64,000 nt of DNA from CAYNUJ01 sp964573255. GTDB lineage: Bacteria > Bacteroidota > Ignavibacteria > Ignavibacteriales > Melioribacteraceae. Positions 56,926-64,000 of this stretch are shown piece after piece. The stretch's first letter is position 1, and each line of letters opens with the position of its first letter. The DNA is taken from positions 41,127 to 105,126 of the forward strand of contig CAZNJB010000007.1 of the NCBI GenBank assembly GCA_964573255.1. Direction: 5' to 3'. The notes beneath the pieces were generated by a model that did not search any database, had not been told where the DNA came from, and saw only the letters and a program-made list of their open reading frames with translations. Made by a program: the position numbers and the translations under genes.

Positions 56926-57652
56926 TCATACTGATAATACAATATTAGCTAAAGAAAAATTAGCGAAATTAACTTCTAAAGAAGTCATTGTGCTTTCACT
57001 CGATCAATTATCTGAAATACTCAATGATAAAAGCTTTATAAATTATTTTGGAATGGCTTATGAAACCTCCTCTAATATTTTAATCGGTTTAAATTCTCAT
57101 AAACCACATACTTACGAATCCACTTTTGTTCACGAAATTTTACACATCATTTTAAAATATGAAGGCTATCCTAATATTGTTATCACTGATATTTCAGATA
57201 AATCTCCATTATATAATGTGATTTTTAGACTTAGAAACAATTTTCATTCTACTATCGAACATCCAATAGTATACTATCGCATGTCGTCTGAATTTACATT
57301 AAATATGCAAGATTATTTTAGCTCATTATTTGACCAAAAGATAAACCGTTTTAAAAGAAAAATTCCATCTGATCAAAAAATATTTTATTATCAGCAAGAT
57401 TTGCTCGACAGCATTGAATATCACTTTTACGAAAAAGATTATGCTGCCAAGTTATTAAACAAAATTAAAAAACGTGATTTTTTATTATATAAGTTTAGTC
57501 ATAAAATTATTAAGAATTATCCCTCCCCTTCAAGCGCTTCACCTTCTGAGATATCAAATATATTCCATTTTATTAAAGATATGATTAAATACTATGGAAA
57601 GCGCCACAACAATAGACTTAATTATTTATGGGATCACCTTACATTAGAGTAA
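56918..57652 (+). CDS. Putative zinc metallopeptidase (HExxH) at the end of the defence operon
   Basis: 244 residues, ATG overlapping the upstream gene by eight bases. STFVHEILHIILKYEGY near residue 67 holds an HExxH zinc motif inside a hydrophobic helix, like ImmA/IrrE-type and gluzincin peptidases. A third ligand is not obvious; Glu in TIEHPIVYYRMSSE (near residue 110) is a candidate. No signal peptide, so cytosolic. A protease coupled to a TPR protein could act as effector or activation switch of the system. Peptidase activity is predicted, not shown. Confidence 0.72.
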   Translation: MFNHTDNTILAKEKLAKLTSKEVIVLSLDQLSEILNDKSFINYFGMAYETSSNILIGLNSHKPHTYESTFVHEILHIILKYEGYPNIVITDISDKSPLYNVIFRLRNNFHSTIEHPIVYYRMSSEFTLNMQDYFSSLFDQKINRFKRKIPSDQKIFYYQQDLLDSIEYHFYEKDYAAKLLNKIKKRDFLLYKFSHKIIKNYPSPSSASPSEISNIFHFIKDMIKYYGKRHNNRLNYLWDHLTLE

Positions 57653-58074
57653 CCTTTTACTCCACTTCCTATAAAATCTACTTCATCATTATAAGTTCCG
57701 ACTACCATTCCAAAGCATTCAATCATGCAATCATTCATTCTATCATAAACAATCTTGCCGGCCATTATAGCCGGCGTTAAAATAGGGCGTTTGAGTTTTC
57801 AGCCGCTTAGGTAGAGGGCAGCCTGTCAGCCAAAGCTTTGTCAATTTTCAAACCAGTTTAGCGTAGGTGGGCCTGTCCGCCGAATATCCATTTATCGAGA
57901 GTAAGCGGAGACCTAAGCAACTGGGATAGTTATTTAATGGCAGGGTTCAAAAAATAAATACATTAATTCTTTGTGTCAACCCTTCTTATTTTTGTATCAT
58001 CGTTTTATAATGCTCTTTTTATTATTTTATATTATTGATATCGAACATTTATATAATTATTTATTTGTTTTCCT
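57653..58074. other. Gap with REP-like hairpins
   Basis: No gene is supported. GCCGGC at 57757-57762 pairs with GCCGGC at 57770-57775. GCTTAGGT at 57805-57812 is the exact reverse complement of ACCTAAGC at 57911-57918. Between them lie two related hairpins sharing a CCTGTC core: 57817-57831 and GGTGGGCCTGTCCGCC at 57866-57881. A TATTTTTG element at 57987-57994 could be the -7 box for the next gene. Looks like a small folded repeat unit. Confidence 0.5.
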
Positions 58075-58689
58075 ATGCTCCCCGGCCCAAACATATTGCA
58101 TCAATGCACTAATTGCGGCAAACAATTTTACAGCGAATCATTCGGCTCTGGCAACACTTTCGATGCAACATTCTGGAGCGATGGTTACGTCGATGCGCCT
58201 ATGTATCCCGATTACCCGCCGTTTGTGAGATGTCCGCACTGCAAAACCGGGTTATGGCTGGATAAATTGGAAGAATTGGCCGAACTCCCCCTGGGAATAA
58301 TTCCCGATGTCCCCAAATGCTTTGTACCGGATGTAAAAAGCATATTAAAACAACTATCCAAAACCGATCATTCATATAATCAAGAAATATGGTTACTGCA
58401 AAGACTTATTCAAATCACCAATCATCGCCGTAGGAAAATAAGACGTCCCTTATCACGTACTGGCAAATTTGCTCTTGAGGCTTTCATTCAACTTGTCCCC
58501 GACTATTATTCCGATGAAACATATTTGGATCTTATAGAATGCCACAGAGAATTAGGTGATTTTGAAAAAGCCGAAGAAATGTGCAAAAATTATAATTTTA
58601 CTGAATCAGACTACGGCAATGAAATATCTCAACAACTAGAGTGGATATTATCCCAGAATCCTTATCCTATGATTTATAAAGAATTCTAA
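58075..58689 (+). CDS. Zinc-ribbon protein, unrecognised
   Basis: 204 residues. CTNCGKQF near residue 11 and CPHCKTGLW near residue 53 form a C-x2-C / C-x2-C zinc ribbon interrupted by a Gly/aromatic-rich insert (GSGNTFDATFWSDGYVDAPMY). The C-terminal half is helical, with TPR-like YLDLIECHRELGDFEKAEEM. No membrane segment. Codon use is normal and no partner gene is adjacent. Function unknown; possibly regulatory or defence-associated by location only. Confidence 0.65.
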   Translation: MLPGPNILHQCTNCGKQFYSESFGSGNTFDATFWSDGYVDAPMYPDYPPFVRCPHCKTGLWLDKLEELAELPLGIIPDVPKCFVPDVKSILKQLSKTDHSYNQEIWLLQRLIQITNHRRRKIRRPLSRTGKFALEAFIQLVPDYYSDETYLDLIECHRELGDFEKAEEMCKNYNFTESDYGNEISQQLEWILSQNPYPMIYKEF

Positions 58690-59555
58690 AATTTATTCCC
58701 AGTAACCCCAATCCTTCACCAATGCAATAGAGAAGTAGTACTCCAAAAATCAATATAATTTTGATATTTATTCCACTGTTTAAATTCTATCCAATGCAAA
58801 TAATTTGAAATAGTCCTTGAGTTTTATTCTGAAGCTCTAGATAATATTAATATTTATACTAAGATTCAGTTATAAATAAGAGCTCGCTTTATGAGTTTAT
58901 GCAAATTGGAGTGTAGACTGTTTCATTAATTTTGTTAATCAATTCTGTTTCGTTTCAACTGAAATAATTTTCTTATAAATTTAGTTTTATAACTACAAAT
59001 ATTTGTAGGAAATAGATAATGCCTGTTTGTAAATGGGGCATTATCCTTTCTTTTATTCCATTTATTTTAAAGCTCATCTGATGAGTTTAGTTAGCCATAT
59101 TTTCATTTACACAAATTATTTTACAGACTCTCATTCTTCATATTGATTATTTATGCTACATTTGCAATGCATCTGCATTACACGTGCTTTACTTCTGCAT
59201 TGCACTAGCATTACATTTGCATTTATACTGTATTGTTTCTGCAATGCAATAAAATAAAATTTAATAAAATAAAATGAAATAAAATAAAATCATCATCATC
59301 ATCTTCATCTATTAATCAACACCCAAACAATAACTAATTCCAAAAACTTTTTAAAATTCATATCTCTTCATCTATCCGTCCATTCATCCAATTTTGAAAT
59401 CCCTTCGTCAATCATCCAATCTTATAAGTTTTACCTTTTTTCTTTTTACTTCTTACTTTTTACTTCCAATTCAATCTCAATTAACATACTCATTATCTTT
59501 TATTTAGTCTCATCTGACTTTTAGAATAATAGCCTTTAACTTTTCTTATTTGTAG
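58690..59555. other. 866-base non-coding, low-complexity stretch
   Basis: No gene is supported on either strand. 59161-59250 is packed with TGCATT/TGCAAT words, 59248-59290 is an AAAAT microsatellite, and 59291-59310 repeats CAT. The rest is AT-rich with pyrimidine-rich runs. It may be decayed sequence between the defence cargo and the next genes. Confidence 0.6.
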
Positions 59556-60149
59556 TTATATTGAAATAGCAATTTCTAATAATTTGTACAGATCAACTAT
59601 TTGCATTTTACTTCTAAAATCAAAAACAAATTTATTACCTATTACCATTTTTGCTTTTCTTCTATTTCCATTATTTTGAAATATAAAGCTTAATGTAGGA
59701 TGCCAAACAGTTTCAGTCATATATCCTTGGATAATATCATCTTTTGCTGCAATATGAAACTCCAAATTTATTCCTTTATCACTCTCATATTTTGTATCCC
59801 ATTTTTCTGCTGAAGTTTTTAATATTTTAATAAATTCTTTTGCATGATTTTTTAATAATGGAATACTATTTGTTAAGTTAAAATCATCTAATCTCGTCTT
59901 AATAATATTTCTTTGAGGCGCTAATATCACATATGCTAAAGTATCATTTTCTATAGCTGAAATAACTCCAAATGCAAATTTTGCTGATATGCTGTCATCT
60001 TTTATTAAAGTAAACTCAGTCTTTATTGCTTTGCTATAATAGGGGACATCAACATTCGAATAATAATAATTTGGTATTGTATAACAACTTTGTAATAATA
60101 TTAAGAGAAATAAAGTAATTAAATAATTAATGTGTAGTTTCATATTCAC
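59556..60149 (-). CDS. Putative lipoprotein
   Basis: 197 residues (195 if the second ATG at 60143 is used). Signal peptide YLITLFLLILLQSC with a lipobox Cys. The remainder is polar with no recognised domain. Likely attached to a membrane facing the periplasm. Neighbouring minus-strand genes also encode secreted proteins. Confidence 0.65.
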   Translation of the reverse strand: MNMKLHINYLITLFLLILLQSCYTIPNYYYSNVDVPYYSKAIKTEFTLIKDDSISAKFAFGVISAIENDTLAYVILAPQRNIIKTRLDDFNLTNSIPLLKNHAKEFIKILKTSAEKWDTKYESDKGINLEFHIAAKDDIIQGYMTETVWHPTLSFIFQNNGNRRKAKMVIGNKFVFDFRSKMQIVDLYKLLEIAISI

Positions 60150-60256
60150 CTCATTTATATTTTACAATTTCTGTTTTTCCAGATTTTAGAGATTAATAAA
60201 AAACATGAGTCTTTTATTTTATAATAATCATTTTATCATAATTTATATTATTCAAT

Positions 60257-60691
60257 TTACATATAGTTTATTTTTTTTATTGGTTCAGAATCGTTTTTTA
60301 ATTTCTCACAATTAAAATTATATCTCTCATTTTCAACAAAACCAAAAAGAACTCCATCTTGACTATTGTTTATTTCTAGTTGAAGACTATAATTATTATT
60401 CCAAGAAGACATTGCTTGAGTAAACAGTGAATTCATTTCATTTTCATGACCAATTAGCTCATCAGGAATATACCATTGTGTATCAAAATCTAATAGAAAT
60501 ATTGGCTCGCCATCTATTTTATAGCTATTCCATTTAACAAGATATGGGTCATTAAAATCTTGATTGGACTAAACTTCAAAATAACCATAAGGAAATCCTT
60601 CTGAGAATTTGGCTGAAGTAATATCGTTTAAACATTCTTGAGCAAAAGCCATATTTACAATTATAAACAAATATAAAATTATTTTTCTCAT
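60257..60691 (-). pseudogene. Secreted protein gene interrupted by an amber codon
   Basis: From ATG 60691 the frame gives a signal peptide (MRKIILYLFIIVNMAFA) and reads 40 codons to a TAG at 60571-60569. It then continues open for 103 more codons in the same frame (SNQDFNDPYLVKW onward, ending IKKINY-Met) to TAA at 60259. Amino-acid composition is sensible on both sides. A nonsense mutation is the simplest reading; a sequencing error is possible. Confidence 0.65.
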
Positions 60692-60705
60692 TTTATCATC
60701 TCCCT

Positions 60706-61506
60706 CTATTCCTCAATTAAAAATTTTCGTTTAAATTCTTGTTTAAAAATATCCCAAGATTTTAAGGGACTCTTTTCAAAAATAAGAGGAGAATAAACTA
60801 TGTTGTTTTCAATTTTATATAAAGTATGTAACCCATTTAGCTTAAGCATCAATTTATTATATCCGGTATTCTTCTGATAAGACCAATGTTTTAGTGGGAT
60901 TGCATAAATCTGGTTAATCTCAAAATTTGGTTGAGGACTTTCTATAAACCAAAAAGGTAAATAACTTATAGTAATAGTATCACCGATTGAATAGAATTCT
61001 CTGCCTTTTATAACATCCAATATTTTTGCTTTTAGGTTAATTTGTTGAAATTGTCGATCGCGTATTTTAAAGGCATAAGTAGAATATTTAATATCTGTTA
61101 TTTTTACTTTCATAAAATAGGGTGTTTCCAAAAACCGAACATATTCCCACCCATATTTTTCGGCTAATTTTTCTTTCACTTTTTTAAGACGAGCGCTTGG
61201 TTTTATACCGACAGGATGCTTTATTCCTTTTATCCCAGTATTACGCCATTCTTCCGTCCATTTATGTAGTTGTTTATTGAATTCAATTGGTGCATAAGCG
61301 TATGCTTCAAAAAGTAGTTTTTTCGCTTTTTCTAAATCCGGTTCTTTAATTTTAATTACTTCATTTTGATTTGCCGGTGTAATCTTTTTTACAAGTTCAA
61401 AAAAAGAATCCACTATCTCTTTATTTTTTTGAATTTCTTGGGCAGCTATATTCGTAATGAATACAAAAGAAAAAATCGAAATAAGAATTATTTTAATAAA
61501 TTTCAT
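60706..61506 (-). CDS. Secreted protein of unknown function
   Basis: 266 residues with a signal peptide (MKFIKIILISIFSFVFITNI, ending AAQ). The middle (MKVKITDIKYSTYAF through GDTITISYLPFW) looks like a beta-rich domain resembling those that mention transport or export rates (INQIYAIPLKHW). No family is named with confidence. It ends 15 bases before the amber-interrupted gene, perhaps an old operon. Confidence 0.65.
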   Translation of the reverse strand: MKFIKIILISIFSFVFITNIAAQEIQKNKEIVDSFFELVKKITPANQNEVIKIKEPDLEKAKKLLFEAYAYAPIEFNKQLHKWTEEWRNTGIKGIKHPVGIKPSARLKKVKEKLAEKYGWEYVRFLETPYFMKVKITDIKYSTYAFKIRDRQFQQINLKAKILDVIKGREFYSIGDTITISYLPFWFIESPQPNFEINQIYAIPLKHWSYQKNTGYNKLMLKLNGLHTLYKIENNIVYSPLIFEKSPLKSWDIFKQEFKRKFLIEE

Positions 61507-61629
61507 AATTACTTCGTGTTTTTAGTTAATACAACCTATTTAATACTTAGTTTCAACAAAAAAAATATACTCATATGAAACCTGATGTATAAAAATTAAT
61601 ATTTGCTTTTATGTAGTATTTTGTTGTAA

Positions 61630-61648
61630 GCCTAACGGCTGGTTATAA
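61630..61648 (-). repeat. Collapsed attC site
   Basis: Minus strand TTATAAC (R''), then CA and GCC only, then GTTAGGC (R'). The outer boxes are intact and R'' complements the R' of the site at the other end of the same cassette. The hairpin arms of a working attC are gone: 19 bases here against 133 and 190 in the other two sites. It probably cannot recombine and marks the array end. Confidence 0.6.
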
Positions 61649-61656
61649 ACACGGGC

Positions 61657-62328
61657 TCAATTTGTTGGCAAAATAAAGCTAAAATTTAGCACAAAACTTG
61701 TATTATCTTCAGTAAAGTTAATTCTTGGAGTAATGGCTAATACATTTTTGTGGGAAATAACAAATACTAAAGAAATACCAAGACCAAAAACTGTTGTGTT
61801 GTCATCTGATGTCTCAGAATTACCCGCATCATCTTCAAGTTTCATTTCACCAGTTACATATGTAACGCCAAGTGCTGGCTGTATCTTCATTGAGGGGGCA
61901 ACTTTAAAATAACCAAAAATGGAAGCTCCAATTGAAAAGAAACCACCAGTCATATCTATATTTAGTGCATCTAAAGCATCATTAGAATATTTTTGATAGT
62001 CATAACCAGCACCGAGACTAATAGAAACTGGAATATTTTCATTCTGTTTAAGAGCGTGAAATGCTACACTTGGCGATATTGTTATCGCTGATAAATCATC
62101 ACCTAATAATTTTTGGTCAAAACTAAAACGATTAATGTCTAGTCCAATATCAAATATTCCATTAAAAGAATATCCAACACTTCCGCCAAAACTTGTAACA
62201 TCTTCATTTGTTCCAAAGCCAGCACCAATACCAAAACCACTTACACCCTTATCTAAAAAAACACCCTGACCAAAAGAAACATTTACCGCTAAAAAAACAA
62301 ATACTAAAGAAATGAATAACTTTTTCAT
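61657..62328 (-). CDS. Outer membrane beta-barrel protein in an integron cassette
   Basis: 223 residues. Signal peptide MKKLFISLVFVFLAVNVSFG, then glycine-rich alternating strands (GVSGFGIGAGFG, GGSVGYSFNGIFDIGLDI) ending in a C-terminal aromatic/hydrophobic strand, like OmpW/PorT-type small barrels. The only gene of its cassette (about 62353 to 61642). A cell-surface cargo gene, consistent with cassette contents that vary between strains. Confidence 0.75.
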   Translation of the reverse strand: MKKLFISLVFVFLAVNVSFGQGVFLDKGVSGFGIGAGFGTNEDVTSFGGSVGYSFNGIFDIGLDINRFSFDQKLLGDDLSAITISPSVAFHALKQNENIPVSISLGAGYDYQKYSNDALDALNIDMTGGFFSIGASIFGYFKVAPSMKIQPALGVTYVTGEMKLEDDAGNSETSDDNTTVFGLGISLVFVISHKNVLAITPRINFTEDNTSFVLNFSFILPTN

Positions 62329-62347
62329 TTTAACTCCTATTTAGTGT

Positions 62348-62537
62348 TTATAACGGCGTTGTGCCTAAGCCGAAGCCCAACACATCAATACCGCATTTAT
62401 TAAATAACTTTTTAAATTAGAACAAACTTTTATTTACGTACTACATTAAACAACAAGGCCGAAACGTAACCACAACCTTTTAAACTGCACAAAACCAAAA
62501 TGCGAAAAAAGCTTTCGGCTTGAGGCACGGGTTAGGT
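62348..62537 (-). repeat. attC recombination site
   Basis: Minus strand: R'' ACCTAAC (62537-62531), arm GTGCCTCAAGCCGAAAGC, a roughly 130-base apical region, arm GCTTCGGCTTAGGCAC, and R' GTTATAA (62354-62348). The arms pair over 16 positions with two unpaired bases on one side, the extrahelical bases typical of attC. The TAA stop of the upstream gene lies inside R''. Confidence 0.85.
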
Positions 62538-63224
62538 AGCGTTTTCTTTTTTATCTCTACTTTCCCAAAATCGATTACTTATTTGAAGAATTAGTCCATC
62601 TACACTTTCAAAAATATTTTTGGCTTCTTTATTCGCTAAATCTTTCTGTAAAATACCTTGAGCAAATATTAGAGCTAATGCACTTAATTCTTTACTTTCT
62701 TTTTTAACAAGATTTCCATTTCCTAATTTAACAGAAGTAACTTCACCTTTAGTATTTGGATCGAATATTTTTGATTTATCTGAATGAACAAAAGCGTTTC
62801 TTATTTCTTCTTTAATCTCCATTAATTGTGTTTTTTCTTCCTCTGTAATTAATTCTTCTGCACGACATTTTTCAATTGCATTGTGAAGTTTAAAGAAACC
62901 AAAATTTGATTCTGCCTCTAAACTCGATTTTTCAACTTCATCTAAACTTGGTTCTACGCTATCATCGCGATTTTCAGAAATGAATTTATATTTTAAAAGA
63001 CTTTTCAAAAATTCTTCAAGGGTAACACCAACCATTACTATAGCAGATATTCCACATTCAACACATACACAGATACGAGTTTCAAAACGCTTTATATCAA
63101 CTTCGTGAAAACCAGTTTGATGCTGAAGATTCAAAAATTCAAAATTATTTCTAATTTTTTTCGAAAAGCTATTTATTGCTTCTTCCACATTTTTGTATGG
63201 TATATAATCCTCTTTGTAAGCCAT
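62532..63224 (-). CDS. HEPN-like protein in an integron cassette
   Basis: 230 residues, mostly helical, with EIRNAFVHSDK near residue 143. This R-N-x3-H arrangement is the RNase-type motif of HEPN domains. CVCVECGISAIVMVGVTLEEFLKSLL suggests an internal helix bundle. The stop TAA overlaps the attC R'' box. It shares the cassette with a small membrane protein 33 bases upstream. HEPN proteins are common toxins and defence RNases; here RNase activity is inferred from the motif alone. Confidence 0.65.
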   Translation of the reverse strand: MAYKEDYIPYKNVEEAINSFSKKIRNNFEFLNLQHQTGFHEVDIKRFETRICVCVECGISAIVMVGVTLEEFLKSLLKYKFISENRDDSVEPSLDEVEKSSLEAESNFGFFKLHNAIEKCRAEELITEEEKTQLMEIKEEIRNAFVHSDKSKIFDPNTKGEVTSVKLGNGNLVKKESKELSALALIFAQGILQKDLANKEAKNIFESVDGLILQISNRFWESRDKKENAT

Positions 63225-63256
63225 ATAGATAATTTCCTATATTATCTTAACTGTGA

Positions 63257-63643
63257 TTAAAAGTGCATTTTGATGCTTTCAAAAATTTTTTTGTATTCCG
63301 ACTGCCAATTTGGAAACAAAGCTGAGAATTGGTTTAAGAAACCTATAAGTACGTCCTTGCTGGAATCGGGATTTTCTGCATAACCTTCATCTTTAAGTAC
63401 TCGAAGTATTTCACTTAGTTGCAACTTCAAATTTTCCTCAGTATGAAGGTTCTTTGAAATATTTACTAGTAGATCTTGAAAAAGTTTAGACGAAATCGGA
63501 AATTTCTCGCTAAAACTCATTCCTCCTTCCCAATCCGTAGTACCTTTTGTAGGAAGGAAAAACGGACCTTTGTGCCGATCTTTCCAACCAATAAATGGTA
63601 AAACAATTAAAAGACTAAGTAAACCCCACCAACCTAAAAGCAA
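63257..63643 (-). CDS. Small membrane-anchored protein, first gene of the HEPN cassette
   Basis: 128 residues from TTG 63643: a hydrophobic start (LLGWWGLLSLLIVLPFIGW), then a soluble helical part. No ATG exists in frame. An ATG at about 63678, on a different frame, would join smoothly if one base were skipped near 63662, adding a longer hydrophobic helix (FVIISILLLGWW). Start or frameshift is therefore uncertain. Likely partner of the HEPN protein, perhaps anchoring or inhibiting it. Confidence 0.5.
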   Translation of the reverse strand: MLLGWWGLLSLLIVLPFIGWKDRHKGPFFLPTKGTTDWEGGMSFSEKFPISSKLFQDLLVNISKNLHTEENLKLQLSEILRVLKDEGYAENPDSSKDVLIGFLNQFSALFPNWQSEYKKIFESIKMHF

Positions 63644-63715
63644 AATACTTATAATAACAAATGTATACTCTCATTTTACCACCAGTCATTAAAAATATTT
63701 GCAATTTAATTAGCT

Positions 63716-63848
63716 ACCTAACGGCTACACAACTAAGCTGCTGCCGTAATTTTATAAAATATTTTTTATTATACCAACATCTATAAATTATAAAAAACCT
63801 CAAAAAAGCCAAGCGTAAAAGGCAGTCAGCTTGAGTTGTTGGTTATAT
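63716..63848 (-). repeat. attC recombination site
   Basis: Minus strand: R'' ATATAAC (63848-63842), arm ACAACTCAAGCTGACTGCC, a roughly 75-base apical region, arm GGCAGCAGCTTAGTTGT (63745-63729), GTAGCC and R' GTTAGGT (63722-63716). The arms pair fully over 17 positions with two extrahelical bases on one side. The TAA of the partial gene at the right edge is within R''. Confidence 0.88.
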
Positions 63849-64000
63849 GGTGTTTTTTGACTCTGCACTTTTCTTAAAAAAATTATACGACTTTATCATC
63901 CAATTGATTATAAGCTTAATAATTACAAATATTATAATTGAAGGAAAGATTAGTTTTGGAAATGAAGATAAAAAACTATCAAAATTTAATGTTAATAATG
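63843..64000 (-). CDS. C-terminal end of a cassette gene running past the window edge
   Basis: 51 residues readable. One hydrophobic segment IIIFVIIKLIINW followed by a basic tail KSYNFFKKSAESKNTI and TAA inside the attC box. Membrane-anchored C-terminus; function unknown. The N-terminus lies beyond base 64000. Confidence 0.55.
   Translation of the reverse strand, partial: LLTLNFDSFLSSFPKLIFPSIIIFVIIKLIINWMIKSYNFFKKSAESKNTI

Larger units (their letters stand above)
41932..64000. mobile_element. Integrated genomic island, left end at tRNA-Arg, right end not seen
   Basis: Begins at the split tRNA-Arg, followed by a tyrosine recombinase gene, a repressor, and phage/plasmid-type replication genes, then defence and cassette cargo. 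I looked for a second copy of the roughly 42-base tRNA 3' segment up to base 64000 and found none. The island therefore either runs past the window or has lost its other end. The integron array at the right may be part of it or a separate locus. Confidence 0.6.
61630..64000 (-). mobile_element. Integron gene-cassette array (no integrase in window)
   Basis: Two complete attC-like sites and one collapsed site separate minus-strand genes, several with stop codons lying inside the R'' box. Box pairs agree across cassettes: GTTAGGT opening the cassette at 63722 matches its own closing ACCTAAC at 62537, and GTTATAA at 62354 matches TTATAAC at 61648. Cassettes read leftward, so attI and the integrase gene should lie beyond base 64000, with the oldest cassettes at the left. 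Confidence 0.8.

Noticed and set aside
57971..58228. 85-residue frame overlapping the start of the zinc-ribbon gene
   Set aside because: It lies in another frame of the gene at 58075, has no domain, and its upstream half is hydrophobic by AT-richness only.
59161..59310. CRISPR-like or direct-repeat array
   Set aside because: The repeated words are 5-6 bases long with no regular repeat-spacer spacing; simple low-complexity DNA.
59340..61506. Further integron cassettes left of 61.63 kb
   Set aside because: No RYYYAAC/GTTRRRY pair with matching arms was found, and GCCTAAC needed to pair with the leftmost box is absent on the minus strand there.
61366..61578. Plus-strand 70-residue frame
   Set aside because: Antisense to the signal peptide end of the secreted protein at 60706-61506; composition follows the AT-rich opposite strand.
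41932..64000. A right-hand attachment site inside the window
   Set aside because: I scanned for the CGCCCGGGAGG / CTTCTGATCCGTAG segment and found no second copy, so no right end is called.

Overview
The window is AT-rich bacterial chromosome with compact, mostly co-directional operons. Alternative complex III (ActA-F) beside an A2-type heme-copper oxidase, frequent TTG/GTG starts, PorV/FadL-like outer membrane proteins and Bacteroidota-style promoter elements in the accessory part suggest a member of the Bacteroidota/Chlorobi assemblage. Ignavibacteria-like is my best guess; it is an inference from gene content, with no database search behind it.

Layout. 1-5.5 kb: end of an outer membrane barrel gene, a TPR lipid/periplasmic protein, glyA, tatC and a long-chain polyprenyl diphosphate synthase. 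5.7-20.3 kb: one long respiratory operon, with actA, a 57-residue Tat-signal protein, actB, actC, a fused actDE, actF, a monoheme cytochrome c, SCO, oxidase subunits I-III-IV-II, ctaB and a multi-span protein ending in cytochrome c. Quinol electrons would enter ACIII and pass through c-type hemes to the oxidase. 20.3-41.7 kb: housekeeping genes (glycosyltransferase, carbamoyltransferase, prmC, dtd, comEC, an MFS carrier, alr, a mannose-1-phosphate guanylyltransferase, an RpiB-like protein, pyrK-pyrD-folC, rho, pdxA, ftsE-like, adk, tadA).

At 41.89 kb the core ends in the 3' half of a tRNA-Arg(ACG) gene, still followed by its terminator. Directly beyond it lies a tyrosine recombinase gene, a repressor with a divergent operator region, and phage/plasmid-type small genes. 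This is the edge of an integrated island whose other end is not in the window. Its main cargo (45.3-57.65 kb) is a helicase / DUF1156 methyltransferase / AlbA_2 protein / DUF499 ATPase operon. That composition matches what I remember being called Hma (helicase-methylase-ATPase) antiviral defence. Here it is extended by two tightly coupled, unrecognised genes: a TPR protein and an HExxH metallopeptidase. These two are the best candidate for something undescribed.

From 57.65 kb the DNA becomes sparse: a REP-like hairpin region, a zinc-ribbon protein, a low-complexity stretch, secreted proteins and a gene broken by an amber codon. From 61.63 kb to the right edge there is an integron gene-cassette array read on the minus strand. 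It has two full attC sites with long imperfect hairpins and extrahelical bases, one collapsed attC, and matching cassette-end boxes. One cassette carries a HEPN-like protein plus a small membrane protein. No integron integrase is in the window; the array polarity places it beyond the right edge.
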